In this document: piece after piece, positions 1-10,461 of the stretch | Layout of the letters: each line of letters begins with the position of its first letter | Position numbering within the stretch: the first letter of the stretch is position 1 | Assembly (NCBI GenBank): GCA_016165875.1 | Contig: JABBOT010000014.1 | Coordinates: 3,491,726-3,555,725, forward strand | From: Acanthopleura granulata | Taxonomy: Eukaryota > Mollusca > Polyplacophora > Chitonida > Chitonidae | Direction: 5' to 3' | DNA length: 64,000 bases | Notes under the pieces: generated by a model | Told to the model about the DNA's origin: nothing | The model's database searches: none | What the model saw: only the letters and a program-made list of their open reading frames with translations | Translations under genes and position numbers: made by a program

Positions 1-259
1 ATTTCCATAGATCATACCTTTTTATGCTGAAATAATGGTTGATAGCTTCCGTGAAGGGAGGTAATTCCTTGGAAATGGGAATAACCTGAGTGTTTCGACC
101 AATTTCTAAAGCAAAGTTCAACACAAACCACCAAAGTACTGACAAAGTATGTAAACTTAGAAAAACAATACGGCGGATTCATGCATATACAGAGAAGTAG
201 TCCAAAGCTTTCAGTGATGACTGAGCCTAGTTTAAAAACTATGCATCAACTGTTTGCTT

Positions 260-583
260 TCAGTTCAGCATCAGAAACTGCCTTAATTTCTCCGGCAGTG
301 GGAGTTTGTGGACACGAGGGATAACGGACCGTCTGTTAGAAACTGTGCCGAGAACCCTCCTGATTGCTGAGCAACACACCACTTGCAGGCTCGGGACAGT
401 CACGTGACCTGGGAGTACACGACACATTGTCTCACTCCGGTACCTGAGCTCCAGCTCCATTTCTGTCATCAAGCTGTCAGCCTGGGAGATTGACAGGCAA
501 GACAGTAACATCTGGATCAACTGAACGTCGGTGTCGACGTACCGATAGAAGTACCTCGTTGAAAACCTCTTCAAGACGACAGG
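260..583 (-). CDS. ASB-type gene exon 7, C-terminal SOCS box and stop
   Basis: 107 codons plus stop after the acceptor TTCCTTCCAG, phase 0. The first 60 or so residues are helical and Cys/Leu-rich (e.g. DVQLIQMLLSCLSISQ). The last 45 form the SOCS box: BC-box SLQVVCCSAIRRVLG and the Cul5 element LPLPEKLRQFLML, three residues from the C-terminus. I see no clear AATAAA in the 259 bases left downstream; the 3' UTR may leave the window. Confidence 0.88.
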   Translation of the reverse strand, partial: PVVLKRFSTRYFYRYVDTDVQLIQMLLSCLSISQADSLMTEMELELRYRSETMCRVLPGHVTVPSLQVVCCSAIRRVLGTVSNRRSVIPRVHKLPLPEKLRQFLMLN

Positions 584-3500
584 CTGGAAGGAAAATGGAT
601 TTCAATCATGTGGAGATGTTTCAAACTGGACACATTGCTTGTTTGTTTGCGTGGAGTTTAACGTAGCTTAAATATATAGTTTGGCTCTGCTGAGTTTCCA
701 CCACCCATAAAATATAAAGCCGTATAGGTCTTCATCGTAAAATATTCTTGAATATGACGCCAGGCAGCAGTTCAATAAATTAACATCTGTGGATGGCACA
801 ATATCTACTCACCTGCACCTCTCGGGGTAAACTTGCTCCATGTTTCAGCAGGTATGTCGATATACAACTGTAAAATATTTTTAAAAATTAAAACGCAATA
901 TATGAAAGGTCGGTTAGATTGGATTGTGCAGGAGACACTTCGCGTTTAGAGTCATTAAGATGCAATCCGACGAGGTCATAGGGCTGTTGCATCAACGTTA
1001 AATTTGACAACAAAACCAAAAAATAATAAACTGGTTAGGATTGATTGAATAAATTTAAATGTAATTGACACATATAACTGAATACTGGTGTATCATGTGT
1101 ACCATAGCAAGGAAAATGAAAAGCTCAACTGGGCTCAGAAATTCCAAAAGTGTAATGATTACTCAGAAGAACCATTTTGTTAGTTCTGTTCCTCAGGTCA
1201 CACCTCATGTCTCTGCTGTTATATCGCACCTCAAATCCTCTGCCTCTTTGAGTAATAATAAATTCGAATGCCTATCTTCATGTTCTTCATTTATTACATC
1301 CACCCACTGTTTGTACGATACCATCTATTTGAATAAAAATTGTAGAAGTGTCGCCTGTGGACAAGACTGGTAAGCCTATTTTACTAACAGAAACGAACCA
1401 GCCAAGAACTCAGCCAGCGAATACTTGAGAAATATGATACAGGACGTTTTGACACTTACCTCATTCAGAATGTTCAGCTGCGCACCGCTTTCCAACGGAA
1501 TTTTTGTCACCGATAATTTGTTGGCCATGACTGCCTCACACACTGGTGTGCGTCCGTGCTGGTAAAAAGTATCTCAATAATGACAAAATTATTGCGCTGT
1601 CAACAAATCCGTACCCTGCAAACTGTTAGCCATCTGCCCCTCACATAATGGCGTCCGTCCTGACTGAGGTATCATGATGTTGACGTCATTATTACACTGT
1701 CAATAAATCCGTAACCTGTAAACTGTTAGCCATGACTGCCTCACAGAATTGGGTAGGTCCGTCTTGATTGAGGTATCACAATGTTGACGTCATTATTACA
1801 CTGTCAATAAATCCGTAACCTGTAAACTGTTGGCCATGACTGTCTCACACAACGGCGTCCGTCCGTACTGATTGAGGTATCACATCATTACTCTGTCAAT
1901 AAATCCGTCACCTGTAAACTGTTGGCCACGACTGTCTCACACAACGGCGTCCGTCCGTACTGATTGAGGTATCACATCATTACTCTGTCAATAAATCCGT
2001 CACCTGTAAACTGCTAGCCATGACTGTCTCACAGAATAGGGTATGTCCGTCTTGATTGAGGTATCACAATGTTGACGTCATTATTACACTGTCAATAAAT
2101 CCGTAACCTGTAAACTGTTGGCCACGACTGCCTCACACAACGGCGTCCGTCCGTACTGATTGAGATATCACATCATTACGCTGTCAATAAATCAGTAATC
2201 CCTAAACTGTTGGCCATGACATAAGCTAATACTTCCGCACACAATGGCGTACGTCCGCCTGTCATGATTGAGGTATCGCAATTCTTACATCATTATCCGT
2301 TCACCTCTAAACCGCTAAGCTTTTACGATGCTGGCCACGCTGGTTTGTATGTACCGTTGTTCATTTGACGCAACAGTACGTTTACAACAAATCTTATCAA
2401 CCAAAGGAAGTTAAATTGATTTCTTTGAAATAAAACCTATTACAACTGTCTCGCGAACAATTTAGAGAAATGCTCGTCATAATCGTCAAAGACAAAGTTA
2501 TCGATAACAATTCCTTCGTACAACACAATTTCTCACTCGAACAACACCGTACTTCATCGATAATTCTCATTCGGACAGCACAATATCCCGTTCGAACAAC
2601 ACAGAACTCCAACGATATAATTTCTCATTCGGACAACATAATATCCAGCTTGGACAACACAGTACTCCATCGATATGATATCGCATTCGGACAACACAAT
2701 ATCCCGTTCGGACAACACAGTATATTCGAAACACATAGTATCTCCTTCAGACGACATAATATCTCGTTCTGATAACATGATTTCTCCGTCAATCCATACA
2801 GAATCTCTTCCAGACGATATAACATCTCGTTCGGGCAACATCATATCTAAATTGTTCGGACAACATAACGTCTTGATCGATCGGTATTATATCTGGTTCA
2901 AATGACAAAGCAAAATATCTGTCATGAATGGCATTCATGCAGTTATTACCTTACTGGAGAGAGTTAATACAAAGGCGCGTGATACCAGTATCTTACCGAT
3001 GTTATTCACTATCCCAATATCCTCCCTCACTCACTGCCTCCAAGATATCCCCTTTAGCGCCCTTCTGTAACAACATGTCTATGGCCTCTTCATAACCTTC
3101 ACGTGAAGCAGAGTGAAGGGCAGTAAGTCCATTCTGCAACAGTAAAAACAGGTGAAAATGAAGGTGAGCATCGTGAGAAAGATCATGGAAAATCAAAAGT
3201 GTCTAAGACTTGTGTTGAAGTTTTAAAAATTTAAAAACCGCTAAGAGAGCAATTGCATGTGGGAGTTACATACCTAGCCACTGTTCAGCTGAGAAGTGGT
3301 GACTCAGCCATACAGCGAGCTTAAATTAAATGAGTTAGCCCTACGGGTTGAATGCAATTAGTGATCCAAATCAAACTTTATAATTATGTAAGATAAGTGA
3401 AACGGCATACACAGTCCCGTACGGGTATAAAGGCGATTAGTGATTCACAATAAACGTAATCACGTAAGAAGAGTTTGACAGTTTACATGTACGAACACTG

Positions 3501-6500
3501 TTGAATGCTTAACATCCCGCACGGATTGAAAGCAATCGATGATCCAGAGCAAACTTAACCGTGTAAGACAAACAAAAAACTACACATGTAAGAACAATGT
3601 CGAAGGCTTCAAAATAACACCAATTAAGACTCCGAAAAAAGTGAAGGCAGAGGAATACCTGACATTCCCTTTACTATGCTGTGCATACCTCGGGTACCGT
3701 TTTCACGTTATTGTTTATTAAATGTGACAGCACGGCATTTTGAGTAGTCCTAGACCAGTAACATCTAATAAAATGCCATTAGCACTACTGCATTTCTTAC
3801 CTAATTCTGCTAAACCCATGGAGGTTGGGGGGTGTAAGTTTTCACTGTTTAAATATTTATGTGAATATTTAGAATTAAACCCTAACCTAGGTAAATTGAT
3901 AAGAAGCCAGATTTAACCGGTAATGTTAATCATTTATCAATTCTCGCACTGATGTCCCTGTTCTGGTTTTACTCCCTAATATCTGTATTTATAGCCGTAC
4001 TTGGACAGTATCGCTGTGATGGTACCCATTATCCGGCTGACATACATTGTTTTCAGGATGATGGTTCATTTACGCTTGACCGCTACTAAAATTACAACAC
4101 AGCTTCACAAACGGGGTATCGTCTTGAGAAGGTGGGAATAACGTAGAAGACACAATGAATCCCATCCTATCACCCCACCGGCAGCACTTCCCTTGGAGAC
4201 ACAGAACGGTCCACTGCAAGACGACTGCCCTTTCTATTGTAACGAGATGTTAATTTTCGATTTTTCGATTTTTCGACATTTATTATTGTCATATGTAGCT
4301 TGATAATTTTTAATAGCAATTGATCATCGACCATAAAAACAATCTGAGAATCAGTTAATCAGTTGGAAATTTTGGATGTTCACAATGAGATTTCATGCTT
4401 ACCCCATCCTGTGCGTTGATATCACATCCGGTTTCTATCAGACGGCTGCATATTTCTGTGTGACCTTCCGACACGGCCTCGTGGAGAGTAGTACCCTGGT
4501 CCTGTCGACATGTCCATTTAATAACACAATGTCATTGTAATAACACCATGTCCAGGTAATAACACAATACCAGTGTAATCACGTCACAGCAATGTGATAA
4601 CACAATGTCCATGTAATAACGCCATGTCCATGTAATAACGCCATATCCATGTAATAACCCCATGTCCATGTAATAACACCATGTCCATGTAATAACCACA
4701 ACAGTGTAATAACACACTGTCACTGTAATAACACCATGTTCAGATAATAACAAAATATCACTGTAATCACACCACAGCAATGTAACAACACAATATCCAT
4801 ATAATAATACTATGCCCATGTAAAAACACTGCGCTCGTTCTAACACCATGGTCATGTAATAACACAATACCATTGCAATCACACCACAGCAATGTAATAA
4901 TACCACAGCAAGGTAAAAACACCATGTGAATGTAATGACGAAATAGCAATGTGTTCACACCACTTAGGTGTAATAACGCCATTCCAGTGTAATAACACCA
5001 TGTCACTGTAATAGCGCAATGTAAATGTAGTAAAACAACGTCATTATAACACCACTATTTCCATGTAATAACGGAATATAAAAGTCATAACAGTGTCCAT
5101 ATAGTAACAGTTTACATGACTGAAAAAATGTAGGTACAATGTAGATTTTTGTTCTTTACCTACATCTCGTCATATTGTTGATTGATAAATATACATTGTC
5201 ATATCTGATCATATTTCTTAAATTCAGTGTTAATTCTAGATATTTTCCGATAGTGTTTTTATCGGTCCATCGGTCTTATTACCTAAATTTTGGAGCAGGA
5301 GCAGTATTTCCTGAAAGTTCTCCAAGGTAACACGTGCTTACCGAATCGAGCAAATCAACCTGAGCTCCAGCCTCCAATAACAGATCAACGATGTCTTCAT
5401 GTCCGTTCCTCGCTGCTAAATGTAGAGGTCGATCTCCTTGCTGCAGGCGTTCAAAGAGTGCAGTGACAGGATGCCCATGAGACAAACCTGCCGTGATCCA
5501 GATGTAAGCTTTGCAAAGCTTCGTTAATAATGACATACGTGTATTTATTTATTTATTTATTTGATTGGTGTTTTACGCCGTACTCAAGAATATTTCCCAT
5601 ATACGGCGGCGGCCAGCATTATGGTGGGTGGAAATCGGACAGAGCCGGGGGAAACGGATGGCCATCCGCAGGTTGCTGGCCGACTTTCCCACGTACGGCC
5701 GGAGAGGAAGCCAGCATAAGCTGAACTTGAAATAGCGACCGCTATAGTGGAAGGCTTCCGGGTCACTGAGCTGCGCTAACGCGCTAATCGACTGAGCCAC
5801 GGAGGCCCAGACATATATGTACAATCTATGCATGTGATCGTCCGAAGAAAATCGTCCATGAGAAATCGTCCAAGAAAAAACGTCCATGACAATTGGTCCA
5901 AGAAGTTGTTGATCACCCATTACGTAATCATACATCGTCAAAGATATATAATCATGTATAATATAATGTATAATGGATAATACAGCGCTGACTGGTTTCT
6001 GGGATTAATCCTTTAGATCGACGAAAATGCAATCTGTCATCCCTCAGATATCGGGTTTAACGACAGATGTTCTTCAGGGTAATAGTACATGTACGTAGTG
6101 TTAACTGACCTTGTTGATGTTGTTTACGTCTAGACCATGGTCTATGAGCAGTCTCGTCGCCTCACGCAACCCTCGTGCAGCGGCTGCGTGTATGAATGCC
6201 GGGTCAACCTGTAACATTTAGAGAAACAATTCATTTTCAAGAACGCGAAAAAAGTAAATTCAAGTATATTTGGTTGGTGAGTGCCAATGCCGTATTTCCA
6301 ATACGTCCCGTAACTTGCCAAAGGTCGTTAGTTTTCCCCTGGCACTTCCACCGATAACAATGACCGACAGTGAAAGTAAGCGAAAAATTCTGCAATACAT
6401 GGCGTTAAACAAACAAACAAATCATACATACCGGTAGTACCTCATCCTCTCTGTAGAGTCCACTTTGCTCTGTGCGGATTCAAGGGCGCGGCAACTAATA

Positions 6501-8280
6501 CATGTGCGTACGGTAAATTGGGAGCCACATGCAATCATAATTATTTGTGTGCCATTTTGCTGCTCGCATCTGCTTTTCAAACCCATACATATTTATATGA
6601 TGCCATTAAATTTTAGCCTGTTCTGCAGCAGGCCATTCGCGTGTGTTGAAAACTGTATGTTACAGAAATTAATATCTGCTTATGGTAAGCTAGTGAATAT
6701 GGTGAGGGAATGGGGAAAAAAATCCTTTCAAGCTGGGAGTAGGCCTATACATACTTGCATAAAAACACAAAAAGGTGTCCCTAAAATAGGTACACTTAAA
6801 AACGTTTGAGCTCTGTTCGTTATTTAGGAAGGGACGGATTGACTCTCCGTTGATCTAATGGATTGTTCCTTTCTTTCGTACCGATTAATTCGTTATCCGG
6901 AACGGAAATATTGATCACAGGGAACGGATTAATCTGTCGGATTAACGGAAAGGCAATCCATCATCGCTCAAATAACGGGTTTAACGGAAGATTGTGTTTT
7001 TGGCTAATACTGTCTATGGTGGCGTTTTATACCCATAGCACTCTCCTAAGGTCATTTTAGCCGTGTATTTTTCTTTTCGCTGTTTAATCAGTCCTGATGC
7101 TATAAATGGTGACAGGATCCGTTTCGTTAAAAGGTTCGAACCGGCATAAGGCTGAACACGAGAATTGTACACCTTGTAAAGTCGCATTACTCACTTTGGT
7201 TTTGTCTTCATGATGTCTGGGCTTTCATTCGACTGAGAAATTTTGCCATTTTCTCAGACAAGTACAGTGCTCAGTTGACTCGGAGGGCGGAGTGGGTAAA
7301 GGCAGCATTGTGATAGAATCATTGACTGATTTACTTGATGGGCGTTGTATACGAAGGTGGCCAGCATTATGGTGGGAGAAAACAGGATAGGGTCTGGGGG
7401 GTCAATCAAGGACAGTCCACAGGTTGCGACCAAAGAAGAAGCCAATATGAGTTGGACTTGAACTCACATCGACCTGCATTGGTGAGAGGCACTTGGGTCA
7501 TTGCTCTGCACTAGCCCGTTAGCTTCTCGGCCATTGACAGGATATATATAGGCCTGTAAACACATATATATAGGGACGCATGTTGGCTGTGACCCTCACC
7601 GGTCCCGTGAGACGCCTGGTCATGTTGGAGTCAATTTGATGGCCACTACATACCTAAGAAATGTGCTATTCCGTTAAAAAGACGAATTAAGTTTGTGGTT
7701 GACAGCGAAGACACAGGGGTCAGGCATACCCGTGTTGAAAAAGAGACACGCCTATTGCTTAAATATACGCTGCTCTGTTCTAGTTATATGTACGTGTATG
7801 TAAGATGTCACTGATACCGCTTACTTGTTAAGTACAGTTTAATACTTGTTAAGTATAGCTCTATATGGGTAAGTCATGTTCCCAGCTTAGTTGCCACCTT
7901 CAACCACTTGAAAACTAAGCTGATGGCAAGAACGAAACAGATCTCATAAGTGCACATGTACCATGTCGCTTGAAAGTGTACAGGCTCTTCCCGGCTTCCT
8001 CCCACCATAATGCTGGCCGCCGTCGTATAAGATAAATATTCTTTAGTATACGGAGTAAAACAACGATCAAATACATAAATTAATTAATTAAAAGTCCACT
8101 GAACATTATATATATATTTAGCATGTCACGAACCCAGTTAGGACAGCTTTGCTTTCGAACATCTTCCAACAACCGTTGAATCGTCTCCGTTTTCCCATTA
8201 TTTACGGCCGATCGAAGCTGGCCATTCAGAAAATCCCTCTCGTCTTGTCCAAACGCTGATGCGACAAACACCGCCATCAT
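260..8280 (-). CDS. Ankyrin-repeat and SOCS-box (ASB-type) protein, 7 exons, 321 codons
   Basis: Predicted substrate receptor of a Cullin5-ElonginB/C ubiquitin ligase. Spliced exons on the minus strand are 8280-8134, 6208-6110, 5440-5342, 4501-4403, 3133-3035, 1558-1460 and 583-260. All junctions are phase 0 with AG acceptors and GT donors (GTAAGT, GTAAGC, GTGAGT, GTCAGT; the first donor, GTTCGT, is weak). The product has a 49-residue N-terminal piece with a degenerate ankyrin cap, five 33-residue ankyrin repeats each on its own 99-bp exon, and a 107-residue C-terminal exon ending in a SOCS box. In that box, SLQVVCCSAIRRVLG fits the Elongin BC-box and HKLPLPEKLRQFL fits the Cul5 (LPLP) box. 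ASB proteins are usually about 300 residues with this order of parts, so the gene looks complete. Which vertebrate ASB is the orthologue cannot be decided here. It is divergent from the TERT gene. Confidence 0.9.
1460..1558 (-). CDS. ASB-type gene exon 6, one ankyrin repeat
   Basis: A 99-bp phase-0 exon starting HGRTPVCEAVMANK and ending SGAQLNILNE; acceptor TTTACCAG, donor GTAAGT. The position normally reading LLL is KIPL, slightly off consensus. The tandem array that begins immediately upstream of this exon (1560-2340) consists of pieces of this same exon and its acceptor. Confidence 0.9.
1560..2340 (-). repeat. Tandem array of 92/104-bp units derived from an ankyrin exon
   Basis: About eight units spaced 92 or 104 bp apart; the 12-bp difference is the presence or absence of a segment around TTGACGTC. 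On the minus strand each good unit has a CAG acceptor, then YGRTPLCEAVMANS, then LQVTDLLT, then stop codons (TAATAATGA or TAATGA). This is the first two thirds of an ankyrin repeat homologous to exon 6, cut before the GAxxN loop. Several units are broken by substitutions. It lies in intron 5. Confidence 0.85.
2495..2880. repeat. Degenerate minisatellite of about 24 bp in ASB intron 5
   Basis: Repeats built on CATTCGGACAACACAATATC with variations, some 15 units. Open frames in several phases are a by-product of the period and are not genes. Confidence 0.8.
3035..3133 (-). CDS. ASB-type gene exon 5, one ankyrin repeat
   Basis: A 99-bp phase-0 exon starting NGLTALHSASREGYEEA and ending GAKGDILEA; donor GTGAGT, acceptor TTGCAG. 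Confidence 0.93.
3134..4402. other. ASB intron 4, no further feature seen
   Basis: Contains three loosely similar blocks at about 3290-3570 (CCCGTACGGGTATAAAGGCG and variants, with GTGATCCA), a degenerate repeat. Otherwise AT-rich intron sequence without coding signal. Confidence 0.5.
4403..4501 (-). CDS. ASB-type gene exon 4, one ankyrin repeat
   Basis: A 99-bp phase-0 exon with TTLHEAVSEGHTEI and GCDINAQD, donor GTAAGC. Its acceptor (GTCGACAG) directly abuts the 4505-5110 minisatellite, so there is no ordinary polypyrimidine tract. Confidence 0.92.
4505..5110. repeat. Degenerate 17-18-bp minisatellite in ASB intron 3
   Basis: Over 30 units of the type CCATGTAATAACACCATGTC. The array runs up to within a few bases of the splice acceptor of exon 4 (4501). 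Confidence 0.85.
5342..5440 (-). CDS. ASB-type gene exon 3, one ankyrin repeat
   Basis: A 99-bp phase-0 exon and the most canonical repeat of the gene (RPLHLAARNGHEDIVDLLLE, then AGAQVD). The acceptor is CTGCAG and the donor GTAAGC. Confidence 0.95.
5544..5808 (-). repeat. tRNA-headed SINE, family 1, near full length
   Basis: Minus-strand copy with head CCTCCGTGGCTCAGTCG (A-box-like), a conserved body (CCATAATGCTGGCCGCCG) and a tail ending in AAACACCAATCAAATAAATA. Resembles molluscan V-SINE/RUDI-type elements from memory; the family name is not certain. Confidence 0.85.
6110..6208 (-). CDS. ASB-type gene exon 2, one ankyrin repeat
   Basis: A 99-bp phase-0 exon encoding 33 residues from VDPAFIHAAAARG to DVNNINK, with an AG acceptor and a GTCAGT donor. 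The HAAAARG, LLIDHGLDVN pattern is that of an ankyrin helix-turn-helix. Confidence 0.88.
6290..6420 (+). repeat. SINE-like family 2 fragment
   Basis: Contains ACTTGCCAAAGGTCG, then AAGCGAAAAATTCT, then ATGGCGTTAAACAAACAAAC. The same order of blocks recurs at 33625-33740, 34568-34700, 39385-39490, 55876-55990 and 63400-63530. Confidence 0.6.
7322..7540 (-). repeat. SINE family 1, degenerate copy
   Basis: Retains GGCCAGCATTATGGTGGGAG, a pair of short body blocks and a mutated head near 7530. It lies in ASB intron 1. Confidence 0.7.
7982..8092 (+). repeat. SINE family 1, 3' fragment
   Basis: CCACCATAATGCTGGCCGCC followed by the GTAAAACAACGATCAAATA tail, directly next to ASB exon 1. Confidence 0.7.
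8134..8280 (-). CDS. ASB-type gene, coding exon 1 (start codon)
   Basis: 49 codons beginning with two adjacent ATGs; the second has A at -3 and G at +4. An in-frame TGA lies a few codons upstream. The end of the exon reads like a capping ankyrin repeat (LRSAVNNGKTETIQRLLED). The donor GTTCGT is non-consensus but gives phase 0 into exon 2, so the exact end is less certain than the exon itself. Confidence 0.75.
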
Positions 8281-8975
8281 GTCAGGCCGACACTCCACTA
8301 GTGGGCTTCATGTGTATATATGTGCGTGTACCCAGCTAGCGGGCCGGACTTCTAGGCTTGATCATACGGGCGATTGTGGTGTAAGCTCAAACGGACAGTT
8401 CACTGCATGCTTGCTATACAAGGGACATTGATTATATAGCTATAAACATTAATAGCAGGTCATTCAGGTGTATAGTGGTCTGTCAGTTTCTGTCGGCGGT
8501 TAACGGACCAGTCCGTGAAATTTTCTTTATATACAATTGCTTTATTACAACAAATTAATACATTTTGTTACTCAAGGACGTCACAACGGTAGGGTCATTG
8601 TAGGTTCGTCCAGCTCTTGCTAGCTTCCTCTCTTTTTTCACTCCCGTCGAAATGTTAGCCGCCGTAGAGTGCAAGTGAAATGTTCTTGAGTACAGCGTAA
8701 AAGCAGGATAAGGCCATCTTCATAGCATTGTACCATAGTTTCATCGCCCGACTATCGAACGAAGCGATGGAACGATACTGCGACACGATGACATTCACGA
8801 TGCGTGTTAACTATACATGTACTTGTAAATCTGCAGTGTTCTTAATATTTTGATACGTTGGCGGTTGAATTTACCTTTTTATTTCAGTCAGACGTTAAAG
8901 TACTACATGCATCTTACATTGATCAATACATCGTGAATAGAGTAAGTATTTCGCGCTTTATTGTAAATGATATAC

Positions 8976-8983
8976 CCGGAAGT
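8976..8983 (+). promoter_or_regulatory. ETS-family-like site CCGGAAGT
   Basis: Consensus GABP/ETS core in the divergent spacer, about 0.7 kb upstream of the ASB start. A motif match only. Confidence 0.25.
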
Positions 8984-10149
8984 TCCATGCACTCGTTGAT
9001 TTGGCAGTATTGTTATATGTATCACTGATTACTTTTATAGTGTTTACATCTTTTGACACTGGGTGAATAAATTGATAATAAATACAAATAAAGCTTTAAA
9101 AGGCAATGCCGGGCATTGATCAGCCTGTTCCTCCGATAGCGATTGCGTCATGTCTAGTTGAATCAGTTTTTGCATACAGTAGAATGTCAAATGGTGTAAC
9201 TTTCGCGTCTGTACGTGAGAGTAATAAATAAAATACGAATAAAACTTCTGTTTCTACGGTAGGCGTTTTTATCTGTTAAACATCATCTGATCGCTATATT
9301 GCTATGCTCAGCATAAATGTGCATGCAGTAATACGCCTGTGTCTGTATTTATGGTGAAAATAAAACATTTATAGTTTAACAGCTAAAATAGAAACCTCGA
9401 TGTGACTGTTCTTCAGCTTGTTCAATATGGCCCAAATAGTCCACCGTATATAGGAATTAAATTTTTACTGGTATTTTATTCACTGTCAAAAATGTAAAGG
9501 AAAATCATGAATTCCATATTTGAAATCAGCACGATATGGGCTTTTTTGTGGTGCATACTTTATCTAAATGTGGTTTGCCCTTTTAAGCTGACCGAGGTAG
9601 ATGCGAACATAAATCCAGCTATGGCTTAAAACCATTTTTAAATGTTTCAAAATGTGAAATATACAGACTGACCCTCGGAAAGGTGGGAGCCGAGGTCACC
9701 ATATTTTGACTTTCGGAAAACAACTATATTCTCAAAGCAAAAGACGTGATAAAATTTTAAAAAATGACTTGTTAAGCTTTGAAAATTAATTGTAAAACCT
9801 TATTAAATGTTAGCTCAGTTTTCAAAGCGAATGACTTACAAAGCTATAAAAATCATTTTCAAGGGTTGAATGTATTTCCAAGGCTTTGAAAAATCATTTT
9901 GATTGTGGAATAATAATGCAGCGGCACCCATATACATGTAGGCCTCTAATAGCATAGGCCTAGGCCTGTAACATCAGTGTGCATGGATATAGGCCTGTAT
10001 ACTCTGTTTCTGATGTGAGCATATATAATATTTGTGCATTTTCACACTTTTCTGCATGTTTTGAAAAAAAAAATTTACAATTTATGCCACAGGCAATCCA
10101 CAGTAAGAGCCCTTTTAGCCAAAACACAGAATAATTGTTTTAGTACCAG

Positions 10150-10240
10150 TTACCATATGGGCTAGTTCTAGCGGGCTTACCAATAGGTTATAATCTATTA
10201 ACCGCCACAGCTAATAATCTATTGGTAAGCTCGCTAGAGC
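10150..10240. repeat. Imperfect inverted repeat (hairpin), MITE-like
   Basis: Arms of about 30 bp: GCGGGCTTACCAATAGG on the left and its near-complement CTATTGGTAAGCTCGCTAG on the right, separated by about 25 bases. Confidence 0.65.
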
Positions 10241-10312
10241 AACATGTGTGCCAACCCAGGCACGTCAAAATGCCCTAAATGTACGAGTCTTTTGCAAACT
10301 AACTGGTTCATC

Positions 10313-10323
10313 TTTGGCGGGAA
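10313..10323 (+). promoter_or_regulatory. E2F-like site TTTGGCGGGAA
   Basis: Exact match to a classic E2F site, 117 bp upstream of the candidate TERT start codon. E2F control of TERT is known in mammals; here it is inference from the motif. Confidence 0.4.
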
Positions 10324-10439
10324 GTTTAGAGATGCGTTGGGAGGCCCCGAGACAAGACAGCAGATATGACACTGACAGTTTATGACTCACCAAAGATGCT
10401 AAATTTTGAAGGCACTTAGTCTTGTGGACTGCAGAAAGA

Positions 10440-10461
10440 ATGGATTACGATGTTGAAATGG
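10440..10461 (+). CDS. TERT: TERT exon 1, candidate (MDYDVEM)
   Basis: ATG with A at -3 and G at +4, seven codons, then one base before a GT donor (GTGTGT). It joins in phase with the exon at 11554, completing a Val codon. The exon at 11554 needs a one-base donor upstream and is only a few residues short of the usual TEN start, so a tiny first exon is expected. The choice of this one is inference: other small exons, or internal ATG 11571, are possible. Confidence 0.4.

Larger units (their letters stand above)
8281..10439. other. Divergent intergenic region between the ASB-type gene and TERT
   Basis: About 2.2 kb between the two start codons. It holds a degenerate SINE family 1 fragment (8604-8706), an ETS-like CCGGAAGT (8976-8983), a hairpin (10150-10240) and an E2F-like site (10313-10323). 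No coding exon is recognised. Probably contains the promoters of both genes; transcription starts cannot be placed. Confidence 0.5.

Noticed and set aside
2397..2905. Several small frames on both strands
   Set aside because: By-products of the 24-bp minisatellite.
4532..5006. Frames rich in Tyr, Val and Leu on the minus strand
   Set aside because: Translation of the 17-18-bp minisatellite; no protein-like pattern.
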